NCBI GenBank assembly: GCA_015227615.1
Contig: JAALGZ010000052.1
Span: 124,001 to 188,000, forward strand
Direction: 5' to 3'
From: Labyrinthula sp. Ha
Lineage: Eukaryota > Sar > Bigyra > Labyrinthulida > Labyrinthulaceae
DNA length: 64,000 bases
Both the position numbers and the translations under genes were made by a program. Below the pieces are notes generated by a model. That model made no database searches, was not told where the DNA came from, and was given only the letters and a program-made list of their open reading frames with translations. Below, piece after piece: positions 21,361-34,800 of this stretch (positions are counted from its first letter, which is position 1; every line of letters begins with the position of its first letter).

Positions 21361-23343
21361 ATTGTCAATATTTATTATTAACTGAATCTGGTACTTAGAC
21401 TAGAGAGATTAAATTATAAGAGATTAATTGTTGTCATTATTAGAAAGAAGAAAAATAAAAACACATGGATAGTTTGGATTTATACATTTATCTCTTTAAA
21501 ATCATGATAGTGGTTCTTAACACAAGCGGCATTGAGACATCGACCCTAATTGAAACTTTAATGTTCCCAAAATCTTTTTTACAGGAACCAAAGTTACAAT
21601 GATGAATTAATGATTTTAAATTAGAGAGAAAACTAAAAAAAATAATTTAAAGTTACAAACCTTAGCATATTATTTGGGGAGAAATGGATAATGCCGATAC
21701 TGATGTGATTCTAATAGCAGAAAGAACCGCCGACGCAGATGTAGACAAAATAATACTCCTTCAAGAGAACTTAATGTATTTAGATTTTATCTAATAGAGA
21801 GATTTAACAAAACTATATAAGATAGGCAAAAACACAAGAATAATAGTTTCAAGTGGACGTACTGAGAAGAAAGACTTGAAGTGATACTATTTTCTATAGG
21901 AGTACAGGATTCAAGCCGGATTCATAAAAAAACTTAGGACTTGGGTTACGTTGGGAACAAAAGTTGGGAACTAAGTTTATATAAGTCACTCCATGAAGCT
22001 ATAAGGCAGAAAGGAAGTTGTTGTATAGACTAGAATTCTTGTATGGAAAGAGACTTAACACCGACTGGTGAACCAATAATTTTTCTCTTAACTTTCTTGT
22101 AGATATTAAAACAGAATGAGTCTACAATAAAGGTTAAGTAATATAGAATAATATATGAAAATATTCCATATTCGCACTGAAGTAGTTTATTAAGAAGCTT
22201 CAACCATTAAGTAATTAATGTCAAGCAAAGGGTTTTCGTTAAATAATTTGAGCTGGGAAAAAGTTAGTGTTCCAAGTTTCGAACTAGAGGGTTTCTTGGA
22301 GATAGCTTCTCATGGAGATATTGAGTTCACTCAATAATTCTTATGACTTTGGAAGAAGATTTTGGAATGCTGTTTGAAGGGCCATATAACCCAATTTGTG
22401 CTAATCAAATGTACCACCAGGAGCTATTCTCAGAAACTTTACAGTTCCAAAGACGATCCAACTCCTTAAGAACCAACTATAAACCTCGACCTCAGTCTTA
22501 TTTGGTCATGAATATAGAAATGCAAAGTCAGTACGCCATGGTGACAAAGCACCTCTTAAGGAGAGCATATGAGGTACTTCTCGGCGAGGTTCTCAAGACT
22601 TTTCAACCTCCTATCAAGGTTTCCGGAGAATTTTCAGTCACACTTAGTCGACAGGAAATTTTTCCAAAATTTGAATGTAATTCCAGGAGAAAGCAATTTA
22701 ACTTGATCATCCTTAATCCGGTTGCTCAAGGATTATTAAATATAAGATCTACATTATCCTCCTCCATGACAAGGTCTGTACTCTTTCCCCAAGCAAACCC
22801 AACGCGAAACCTATGCGGCATATTAATACCAGATTATACGAAACTTTCTATTTTCAGAGCCTGCACCAAATGATATTGTGCCAGAAAAGAAGGCTCGTGT
22901 GTTTCTTCCCGCAGTGCGAGGAAGAAAAATTTTTTTTTAATAGAAGGGAAGTAAAGTAAGTCAATAATTCGTAGGTTTTGAAAAAGCAAAGGGTTTCACT
23001 AAGCCCTTAAGAAAAAAAATTGCTTGATGGAAGAGGCTAAAGATATGAAGCTTCCTACAATCCTTCCAACGAATAATACTACCAGTAGTTATAGAGTAAC
23101 CAATCAAATGATAACGGAAGACTAATGTTAGATATTCTATGTCCGAAACAGACATATTTGACTTTGTCTGGAACATTTACTATTTTTGTCCAATACGTAA
23201 TTTTGTAAACAAAAACATACCCGCAAAAGAAAAAAAGAACAAAGAAAATGAAAAGAGATCCCATATATTATGCCTATCGTTCTCCAAAGGCAAAAAAATC
23301 TCTTTATTTACAATATCAAGACTATAACTGGGGAAGCGATTCC
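21361..23343. other. Intergenic region with one doubtful coding patch
   Basis: Apart from the patch at 22218-22950 (listed separately) I see no gene here. The rest is AT-rich with short overlapping frames (for example 22961-23176 and 23079-23264 minus, 23139-23327 plus), which mutually overlap and carry no motif. Confidence 0.5.
22218..22950 (+). pseudogene. Possible decayed or multi-exon gene of unknown type
   Basis: Three neighbouring open stretches in different frames look protein-like and are less AT-rich than their surroundings. They are 22218-22339 (starts MSSKGFSLNNLSWEKV, ends at TAA), 22343-22873 (176 residues, starts MTLEEDFGMLFEG) and a last piece to about 22943 (PEKKARVFLPAVRGRK, followed by TAA). 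A good acceptor (TTTTCAG at 22857) precedes the last piece. I could not find 28-33 nt introns that join the three in frame, so either one intron is long or the locus carries frameshifts. A random open frame of 177 codons is not impossible here, so even its coding status is uncertain. No family recognised. Confidence 0.3.
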
Positions 23344-25833
23344 ATGGAGTTTATATTGTATACTCAGTCATTTGTTAATTGCTCAGAGAAGAAAACAAAT
23401 CAAAATTAGAATTTCAACAGGAAGTTATTGAATTCATAAAGGAAATAGATATTGATAAAAATCGAAAAAACATTCTGTATTATTTTGTTTCAAATAATAT
23501 TCAGTCTTTTTAAGTTTCCGCTTGATCTCATACTGGGCTTCATACCTATTCTGTCTAAATTTCCCAATGCAAATACAATAAAGTATATTTTTTATTTTAA
23601 TAATCTTTAGTTTAATAGATTGTTCTTTTTATTCTGATATAAAATCATCTATAGTTTCCACTCAAATGAAAACTTTACGGTATATGTTTATTATATTTTT
23701 TTATTTATACAGAATTAGTTCGCTAAGTACAGATATTGGATTAAAAACTCTTCTCAAAATATTCCCAAATATAAAAAATATAAAGTAATTTTTTATTGAA
23801 ATTTTATTTATAGTGTTGAATGTAAAGAGCATACTGAAAACCAAATATCAATAATTTGTAAGAATATTTCTGAGTTTAACCAACTAGAAAATATTTGGTA
23901 TAAAATATTTTATTATTAATAGTTAGGATTGGACATGAAAACGCTGGATTACAAAATTTGACAATTCTTTCAGATTCAATAAAGATACTGCAAAAACTAA
24001 AATTCTTGAAGTAAGAAGTCTTTTTTGTTTACTTTTAGTTTTCATCCTCGAATTAATGTAGATCCAAGAAAAGGATATAATTTACTCAAATATGGAATTA
24101 AAGATCATCGAGCTCTTCAGGTGGTTAGAATATTTGACAATGGAGAAATATTTTATGATCTACTTAATAAAAATTTTAAAAAGCTTTTGAAAGAAAATAT
24201 TCAAAAGTATTATAACTTTAGTATTGGTGTTCCAGAGTATCGAATTAACTTTTTTGGAGATGGAAGATCAGGAAAAACTAGTACAATAAGAACTATGCTA
24301 GGACTTAAATTTTCGCCTTTACAGCGATCGACTCCTCTAATGGATAATAATTATATTGCGAAAATAGATAAGAGTTCAAAAGTAAAAGTTGAGTGGCATT
24401 CAGTTTCAAGATATGAAAGAAACTTAGAAAGGTTTTCAAATTATCTACCTACTCAAGAAGATATAATTCAAAATGAGGAAAAAAAGTTTAATTTTCGTTT
24501 TGAAGAAGAGTTTTTGGAAGATTTAGCAAGTAATGAAAAATATTATAATAATTTTTTTAATTATCATTATTCAAATCACGCAAAAATATTAGAAAAATGG
24601 GAAGTTGAATATATTCAAATATATGATTTTGGTGGTCAACAAAGTTTCTATGCAGTTCATGAAATATTTTTAACAAATTTTGGATATTATGTACTTATTT
24701 TTAATGCTTCCAAACTAAAAGACATTGATTTAAATAGTCTTAATTTCTGGTTTCAAAGTATTAGAAAAAATGCTCCAGATGCCGAAATAGTCTTCGTGGC
24801 TACAAATTGGAAAAAACTACGAAAAAAACAAGGTATAAACTCATTTTGGTTTGTATTAGAAAAAGTATCAAGGAAAATAGGAATAAAAAAAAAAATATTA
24901 AGAAAACATTTTTATTCGCTTGAAAATTCTTTGGGCCCAGATTCTTATGATGCACAAAATCTTCGTTCAAAATTATCAGATTTTGAAAGTAATGAAAATA
25001 GTGGATTATTATTGCCTGAAACTAAAGTTATTCGATTAGCAGAATATTTGTTTATGGATTATATTGTACAAGAATATAATCATTTAAAATTTTCTGAGTT
25101 TATTCAAAAAGGTTTGAGTAGTGGTTTTGAAAAAGAGGAATGTGAATATATTTTAAAAAGATATCATGAATTAGGTTTATTAATATTTTTTAGCAAGATT
25201 TCTGGAGTTGATAAGAATAATAGTATTATTTCATTCGCACCAACTTGGTTATCACATGCTTTAGGGAATATTTTTAATGATTTTTATTTACATACTTTTG
25301 TATTCAAAGTATCAAAAAAATTTATAAGAGAACATAAAAAATATGCAACTAGTGGAATACTTTCACTTGATTTAGCTAAAGATGTATTAAGAAAATATGC
25401 TTCATCTGAAGTTAGTTTTCTTATACATTTATGTATACATATGAAAATTATGCTATCAATACCAAATCCAAAAAATAAGAAAAAAATATTTATATTACCA
25501 CACTTAGTACCTAAAAAACGATTATCTTCAAAAGGAAATATTAAAATACCAGCGAGATTTCATTTTGAGATAAAGTGTAGGAAATATATTTCACGAGTAC
25601 TTTTTTTTCAATTAACTGTATATTTGTACAGAAAAAGTCTTGGTCAAGGTTTCTTACAGGAACCAGTTTGGATGAGTAATTTCTGTAGAATTATTTTTAG
25701 TGTAAATGAACAATGTAGTTTATTATTTCTTGAGAATGAACAAAGTATTGGTGTTGTTGCACATGGAACTATGAATTTAAAATATTTGAAAAAACTTTGT
25801 GGGAAATTTATGAACAGGGTAATAACAAAATAA
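23344..25833 (+). CDS. ROCO protein: LRR-Roc-COR
   Basis: Eight exons: 23344-23357, 23387-23476, 23505-23582, 23611-23679, 23713-23784, 23814-23897, 23927-24010, 24039-25833. They give 761 residues. The seven introns are 29, 28, 28, 33, 29, 29 and 28 nt, all in phase 2. Leucine-rich repeats cover about residues 35-200. The Roc GTPase domain has P-loop GDGRSGKTS (237-245) and DFGGQ switch II (360-364); the G4 position reads ATNWKK, not the usual NKxD/THxD. A COR domain follows from about 490 (YHELGLLIFF, then FAPTWLSHALGNIF). There is no kinase domain as in LRRK2. ROCO proteins act as dimeric, nucleotide-controlled signalling switches. The ORF beginning at 24025 alone would miss the LRRs and start inside an intron. 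The 14-nt first exon is the least certain part. Base composition is more AT-rich than in islands A-C. Confidence 0.85.
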
Positions 25834-28800
25834 TTTTGTGCTTTCCTTTCTAGATGCAATGGTTCTTCAATATTATTATATTTTAAATTATATCTTCAAT
25901 ATTTTAGTTTATTTACATTTAATCAATTAATATAATTAATATCAGTGATTCTTAATATAGTGAAAGACTAGAACTTATAATTTCTAAATGTTAAAATTAT
26001 AAACAAACTTGAAAATATTAATTCTAAATATTATAGCAAAGAGAAAATAAACTGAAAAACATTTTTAAGGACTGGTCTCTTTTCCTATAGTAGAATAAGG
26101 TCTTAATCCACTTGAACAATAGAATCCAGATGTATAGAGCATATGATTGTCCCACATTAAGTTTCTTTTTTTTTTAATCTCAAGCTTAAAAGTCAAATAA
26201 GTTGGCTAAATCCTATCCATAGAACAGAAAAAACAGTAAAATTTGATTGACTGAATAAACTAAGTAATATTTTTAACTAATACTCACTCTATACATTTGG
26301 TACAGAATTTTTCCTATTTTCGGTCTTCCCGAGAATAATTCAATACGATATATGAAACACGTGAAATCCAAATTAGGTCCTCTCAGTATTTTCTGCTAAA
26401 GGGAAAGCTAGCCTATTCCCTTGCTTTAATCCTCTCATTTAGGGTTGGAAAAGGTGCAAAATTCCCTAGTATAGAGGTTTAGCCAAAATTTTCTTTCCAA
26501 ATCTGTAAAAAAAACCTAAGATCAATTTAAATATACTGCTATTTTGAAGCAGAGATATTCAGCATTACTTAATGATAGGATATATTATATAGTAGTTTCT
26601 ACCATGAGTGCTCTAGAAAAACTGTTTGATTTTTTCTTATATTGAATTGAGAAAAATTCGTTGAAAAGTATTATGATTGGAAGTATAAATATTGAGTTAT
26701 TCTCTTAACTAAGAAATAAGTTTATTTCAGTTTTTCGACTAATACTTAAGCAAAACGAAGAAGATGCAAAAGCTGCATTTATTTTACAAACTATCATTTC
26801 ACACGGAGCATGAAATCTCAGGTAACTGGATTCCTACTAAATCATAGGCCAAGGTGGATTGAGCCATATTAGCAGGGAAATTAGCTGATTTGCAGATCCT
26901 AAATTTTTTAGTTAAAGAAAACAAACGAAAATTTTACAAAGATTGAGCTTTTTATAGAGTTTTATATCTATAATTATTTCTTAAAGTAATATTTCATTCC
27001 TATCGGCATTGTTCATTGAAGTGGAAAAGAGCAAGATATGAGGAAGTGAAAACAAATTTCCCTATATTGGTGATAAAAATTTAAGAAAATATTAAATACA
27101 TTTATTTAATCGCTTGAGTCCAGGTTTTTGCTATTCTTGTAAGAATGATGGAACTTTGAAGTAGAAATTTTTCGGTTTATTCCGAATAGTGAAAGCAAGC
27201 CTTTTCTCATATATAATACTTTCCATTGTTTAATAAATAGGTTTGAATTTTTCTTTTTATTCATTTATAAGGAGTGTACTTCAACTCATGATCATTTCTT
27301 CTGAAAGCTTGCTATAGAATCCCTTCTTGGTTTCGTTTTTTACCATGTACTGATGAGAACTAGTAGTGACTGCATTTCTTAAGGAATCCTAATGGTAACT
27401 TTATCCATGTATTATAATACTACTCAATTGCATCTTGATATATGTCTATAGGGAAACGACACCTTATAAACGTATTGGAAAAATGTTTGATCAAATACAT
27501 TTTAGGAATAATGCAAAGAAAAATTTATAGATTTCAATGTTTAAGTAAAACTCGCTAGCTTGAATGTCCACAAAGAAAAAAGAGAGCGCTAACTAGTGCA
27601 AAGAGAAAAGTCTTAAGTTGCTATATGTCCATATAATCCAACTGTTGTAACTCTTATTTGTTCTTTATTACAACATGAAGTGTATATAGCAGTCTTCAAG
27701 GCACCGAAGAAACAAGTGAAAGTCAGTGGCATCTGAGAAAGAAATTTTTTTCTTAGTATTATCTACAAAAACAGCAGTTGTAGCGACTTAATTGGCCAAA
27801 GAATTTATTTGCAATGTCTTCAAGACTTAAAATATAAGCGACAGAGTCTTGAGACTATCACCCAAATGGACCTGGTAAGAAGAATATATCTTCAATAAAT
27901 TACTGTGAAATTGATTATGGCTAGGAGATACTTTGATCCCAAAATATTTGTTAAGTTTAGTTACAAATTATGGAAAATATATTCGCTACTTTAATAATAT
28001 AATTTACATACATAACTAGATAGAATAGAACTTGTTTAAGACACATAATCGTTGACATGGCATGTTAACAATGTTTGACAAAGATTCTTAGAGCACGAGA
28101 GAATCAAGCTAGATTAAATAAACGGCATACGCTCAATAGCTTCTTTAATTTCCTAGAATTTTATCTTGGGCAGAAAGTTTTCTTGAAAAAATCTCGTTTC
28201 TAAAAGAGTATATACCCAATCATTCCAGATAGATACAACCAGTTCTTTTTTGGTTTTCTATCTGAAAATGAACCTCCATTTGTCTCTACACTCTATGCCT
28301 GACCAATATTCCAGAGTTCCTTGTAGCATATGATAAACTTTTAGCTTCAATAATCGTGTAAAAATTAAATGTTCATCTGCCTCATTATCATTATGGTATT
28401 TGGTAGCCCTGGTACTCTGTGGGTTATCGCACCTGAAGCATGATAAATGAATATATAGCTAATCACATACTAGGTCACTCTACGTAAAATCAGACAAAAC
28501 TCCCAAAAAAAATGTTAAAGATATTTCTTATGTAGCAAAGTAGAGTTTGTAAAACCTAAATTAGTATTAAGGGGCTTTCTCAGGCACTTAAGTAATAGCG
28601 TTAAATAGTTAATCTCTTTCAATATGCTTTCTGTTGTGAATGAAATTCTTAGGAAACTAGGATATTGAGCTGATTTAGAAATAAAAGAAACTTCATGCCA
28701 ATAAAATCATGATATCACCTAATACATAACGTAAAAAATATTGATAAACTAATATACTACAGAAAAAATATAGTAACGGCTGTAATTAAATACAGAAAAA

Positions 28801-31800
28801 TGCAATAAAGGTTGACTTCGTAGAAGTTTATGTCAACAAATGCGACCAAAACTTAATTCTTGATTTAACCATAAAAACAACTATTTGAAGCATATGATAG
28901 GACATCATTGTATCATAAAAAGGTGATTTCCGAACAGTGTTTATCTATAAGTTCCCTGGGACAGGCTTTAATTTGCTAAAAGGTATATAATAATGTGCTT
29001 GGTTGAGTATTCTGCTGCATCACGGTGCATTGGTGTGAAAAGAAAAACTGAAAACGGATCAAAAAGATATAATGACTTCATATAACATAAGATACACGCT
29101 TTTATCAGAAAACCTGAGAGCTAGAGAGCCATTGGTTCAGTCTATCCTCATTTATGGAAAATTGACCTTCTAGTCTGGATACTTTTCTATTAAGGTCATG
29201 AAAAATTGCTAGTGTATTTTATTTAGGGCCTTAGAATGCCGGGACTTATAGAGTTGGGATACCTCTTAACATGGTTTACATATAGCGAAAATACGTATAA
29301 ACCGAAATTACCGCGTGCGAAAGCAATAAACTCTACCAACTTGATTACATTATTCTAGCTGATTCATAAGAATTAAAGTATACACTTAGTTTTCCTGGTT
29401 CCAAGATAGGATTAGAATGTTTTCGAGAGCTTTAAACTCCAAACCTATTTTAAGCCAAGTTATAATATTTTTTTAATTTAATATGTTAGTTGTTTCATAT
29501 TAAATTGACATGACGATGAAAAAATAATTACAGCATGCTTCCTTTGATCCAATTTTAGACTCCGGTAAGTCCAATGTGTTTGATTTCCTTTACTGAGAAT
29601 TTGTGTATCTATGAAAAATGCAATGAAGTCGCTAAACATTTTACAATGCTAACCAAAATCTGATGTAGCAATTTTCCACAGAAATTACTATTTTGCACAT
29701 AACTAAAAGTGCTGTTTCTAAGTATCATAAATAAAAAAGTGTTCATATATATATACTCACCTCTTGATATTCGGTTATTAATTTGCCGAGTTGAGCTCAG
29801 AATCAAGGTATAGGATAAGAATTTTAGATTGTAAAAATTCAAGGAGTCTTAGTCAACTTCTTAGCCATTTATAAAGGTTTCCTATCTGTTAATCATTCTT
29901 AGGATCAAGCATATTAGTTCTGCCGGGTTAATCTTACTCGAACAATAACGTTGTTGCACCAAAAAGACACAAGCACGTCGATTTCCTATGGATGACACTT
30001 AGTGATTATCGCTACTCACATATTTCTATAGCTTGCAGCTCTGTGAAACTGTAATCACTATTTTGCACCTCAATCTAACTTAAGGGCTAATTGAAATTAA
30101 TTCTAATAACTTCCTCAAACCAAGGTTAAAATTCACACTATGAGATCTTTTAATATTTGACACTATAACATTGCACAAAAATATTCGGATGAAAATTGCC
30201 TAAGTATATCTAGTTATCATGCCCTCTTAATTCTCATAAAAGATGAATAATACACATATTTTACCTGTTTGGTCATTCATTTATTTTATACTGTGATCAT
30301 TAAAAAACTATCATGGCAGTGCTGTTATTATTAAAAGGGAAATCAGAACTGTTGAACGCAATAAATTTCTCGTTAAAATAATATTGAACCGCCTTTAATT
30401 TAAAACTCCATTTATGTTTACACTTAATATACTCACAACTATAGTGATAATTATGCCGGTATATTATTTCTCTGTTAGAACATTGCTAGTTTTAGAATAG
30501 AGACTTTTTTTCATGGTATTAGAATAGATCTAATTAATTTTCTTATTAAATCTTATTGTATTATTTTAATCTTGAAAAAGTATTGTCCAGGATTCACTCA
30601 AATCTCTTACTGATCTTAGGCGTTCAGTCGGACTTCCTAAAAATCTTAAGAACAAAACAGAAAAAATGGACGCAAAACTGCAGAGAAGGTCAACACATTC
30701 CTTACCAAAACCTCAAGGCAATATCTAGAGCTTTTCAAGAGAATATATCACCTACAGTGGAATTGTCACCAGCTACCCCGATTCACGCTTTAGGAGAACC
30801 AGCTTCGCCTTAATATCCTTGATTAAATTACCAATAACAAGATCTAGAACTCAAAAACTTACTGAACTTGGTCCTGGGCATAGTCAACCGGACGTTAGAT
30901 GCAAAATATGCAAAAAAGCTTAACAGAAATCTTAATGAGTATAGCCAATGCGTTTATAGGTGAATTTTTGCCAAACATATAAATCTCCGAATAAGCTAGG
31001 AAAGACCCATAAACAGTGCATACAAGAATGGATTGGTATCGTTAAACCCTCATAAGGCATTTATTTAATTTTCAAGGTTTCCATAATGAATAAGCATTCG
31101 GGGAATTTCTAGAATGTAGAATCAAAAGGTGGCACAGCGATTTATACATAAAAATCGTAAGGAAATGAAGCAGAAGGCTACGTAGCATCTTAATTCAACC
31201 TCAATAACCATCCAGCACATAATTTCAATCATCATTAACCAGCTAAAGGTTCAGAAGGAAGGTTGTGTTACATTGATCTTATTTTGTGCTCAATTATTTT
31301 TTTGTTACTTTGAATCGATGTTTTTGAAAATTCTAATGGAAGATGAAAATACTACTTACACGATACTGATAAGCCATATTGAAAATTTAATGACCAGATG
31401 GAAGGATATGACATCCCGACACCAGAAGCAGATATAATAATATGCGAGGAAGATGGTGCAATGTAAAAGAAAGACAACGATGGAAAACTAGATAAAATAA
31501 CTGGTCAGTGTAGTGACTTCATAGGCTAGGATGAAGCTCTATCCAGTGGACAAATAAATCTGACTGCACGACCTCATTTCTAACGATATGCCGAGAGAGT
31601 CAGTACACTGGTAACTAAGACTTAACTTAGCAATTTATTTCTGTATTAATTCTTACTTAATTATCTCATTCTATTAAATCTGTTTATATGTTTAAAATAG
31701 CATTAGTTCGATACACTCTAATGATATTTAAATAGCCTTACGTACTATGTAGCTACAACGTAATTCACCTCCAGAAATTTCTTGAAGTTACTTTCATCTA

Positions 31801-34800
31801 AACTGTACAGTACATATTCAAAAATCTCTTCTCAGAATTATTTAATATAAAATTCGCTCGATATATCAATGGTTTTAGATTCTTATTTAATAATGAAGTA
31901 TCCGTTTGGTATCCCGTTTTTTACTCTTGGATAGCCTCATTTATAAGTGATGTACAATTTAGTTATGTTTCATTCATTCTCGAGTTCTTAAGAATGATTT
32001 TTTGGAAAATATATATCATAGGTGGGATTTATTAAATATATAAAAGGAGACGCTAAAGTCAAAAAAATCTTGAGATATAAGATATTGAAGAACTTTGAAA
32101 ACTAATTGACATTTGCTGTGCAAATCGTACTAATACCAAAAACCTTAAGGCCATATTTTACATATTCAACTACCTGAAGCTAGAAACAACGTGCTGCTAA
32201 CGCATATTGATTGTTCTACTAAAAACTCCAAAAAAATGGTAAAAAGAGTATACATTAGATTCTCAGTCTTTGTATGTACTATTTTCAGGGTTATAAATTT
32301 GTACGTTATACACAATTCACTGTAAACGAGCTTGACAAGTATACCATTTTTCGAAAACTTCCTTGTACTTAATGCTGGTTTCATTTTTTGCACATTCGGT
32401 TTTTTGCACAAGACTCTAGTTTGATATAAACTTAGGTTATTTACAGATATTTATCTAAGCATGTATATATATATATGAGCTGTTCTCGTAAACACATGTG
32501 TTTTTTTTTGCTTATTGACGTGTGTTTGCACTAAAAAAAGCAATAAGAGATAAATTTTGAGTAACGACGCAACCTCAGAGATGGGACTCACATTATTATT
32601 TAAACCATTATATCCAAGAGATCTATTTCACTGTGATTATCTTTTAATGGGTTCCACTTTCTTCATAAAGACTGTATACATATCATTTGAATTTGAAAGC
32701 TTCAGAGTGGTGATTATTTGCCACTATGTCCTAAATTTTCCTAATGTATTCATACAGGTGATCTAGAGTTACCTAGTCTTGGTTTTTTGCTTTTCAGATA
32801 TCCAATATTGTCACGGATTATTGACCAATAACTCCTATATGATATCTTCAAGCATAATAGAATCAATATCGGGTTTTACCAAACGTCTTCTTTGAAAAAT
32901 AAATTTATAGAGAGTCTATACTAAGAAAATGTTATTAAAAAATTTCTTAAGAGGTAGATATTGGGAATTATGTGTGCAGCATATGTCCTGGTTTTGGGGC
33001 CAAATATGACCAGTTTTATTCCAACGTTTGGTTATTTATTACTTATAATCTAGTTAGAAACTGAGAAAGATACACCAGTAGCATTGATTCTACTTAAGTA
33101 TTCTATTTCTTATTCTAGAATAATTTTATTTTACAAACTTGAGCCGAGAAATAGGAAGAAGTTTATGCCTCTTCAATCTGTTCTCCATTTCTTTCTATAT
33201 TTGCTGAAATATAGCTAATCTAAAATTATGATGCAAACCGTGTTTTGAAGCGTATGGCGTGTAGAACACAAATATATATATATATTGTTTTTACAATTAT
33301 GACCAAATGCCCAACTACAATATATCAGGCCATAGATTCATTTAACTTGATAGCACATGTTAAGCCCCTTTCATCATTAATGGCACCATCCCTTAGCTCA
33401 AACACGGGGCATTTGATAACATTCAAATTAAGTTTTCCTACTATTGCTTACAGTTTCCGTGTTAGCCTAGAACTTAGAACCATATGTCACTAAACTCTTC
33501 TAGCGCAATTGATATAACTAACTCATAAATATTACAGAACTATATCCAATAATATTGGAGCTATGATAAATCAATTTCAAGATTTGTTTGTACTTTTTCT
33601 GATCTGTGATAATAACAGAGAAACTAACATCTCAAAGAGACCTTATATTTTATTTATCTTATGTCTCCGTCTTTTTGTTACATTTCTTAGTCTTTTAAAC
33701 TGAAATGAAGTATATAAAGCACAACACAAAAGAATAAAAACAAGAAAAACCACTGAGGTTTTGCGGGTTAAATCTGAGTAGGACGTTAGGTTAGAGCTAT
33801 GATATTTTTCAGACTTTTTTTATTCGGTAAACTCTTCTCACTTATTAATCATTGAACGGGAATACCAACTAGTTATTCTTTTTCGTTAATTCAGTTTTTA
33901 TCAGGCTCAGATTTACTACCATTTCATATCTTCTACTATGAATTGTGTATAGCTGGGAGAAAGAGCCTCTACTTTAATCTACAGACTCAAAGACCTTTGT
34001 TTCAAATTTGACTTATTCATACTAGTTTATGTAGCATTAATTCTAGCTTTCTGGGTGTTTGTTTTAGATCTTTCCATAATACGTAGGAGAAAGGAAATTT
34101 CCACTCCAATTGAAAAACTTGATATTTTTAGGGTTTCAACTTTATTTTTTAAGAATAAACATATGTAATAGGAACATTTGACTTTATTTTTGTCGTTCAT
34201 ATCACATTGAAGATCAATCAACATGCATTATGCTGCACGATCATACCATCGAGTTGTCAACAGTATGTGCTTAAAACTAAAGCTCTAATGACTTTCATTA
34301 GTGGGCCTTTAATAAATAAGTGAAGAATATTGCATCTTGTTGCCATTATCTTTTCTTAATATTCACAACAAAAATAGGTGTTGAGAGGTATTATTTTCAT
34401 CCCCTTTATCCCATGAGCAATAGTATTTATCCAAATACCTGCAAGAAGACAAAGAAGATATAAATGAAGTGAAATGCAGAGTTTAAAAAATATAATTGGT
34501 TTATTTCTACCAAATCTTGTGGAGTTAGTCTAATTTGGTGTTGCGCTATGGAATAGTTCTAGTGTTCATCATACTCGCTTTTCAGTTTTTTTGATAAATC
34601 CAAGCTAAACAAGAAAACTAACCGAGACAGTTAGTCTTCCATTTACCGTAACAAAATATGCAAAGTGTCACAGAACCATCCTCCCCTTTGTTTTGCAATA
34701 ATATGGGGGGATAAATTGCATATTATTGGCAAAGTATCTGGCTAACCTGAAGTTAAAATGAAGAGTTATTTCCTGCGTGATTATTTCTGGTTCAAAACAC

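Noticed and set aside
24025-25833. Taking the ROCO gene as a single-exon ORF starting at 24025
   Set aside because: That start lies inside a 28-nt intron (24011-24038); joining seven upstream exons restores leucine-rich repeats in frame.
19020-33508. Identical 16-mer AACTCTTCTAGCGCAA at 19020 and 33493
   Set aside because: One shared 16-mer in 64 kb is close to what chance allows, and the flanks differ completely.
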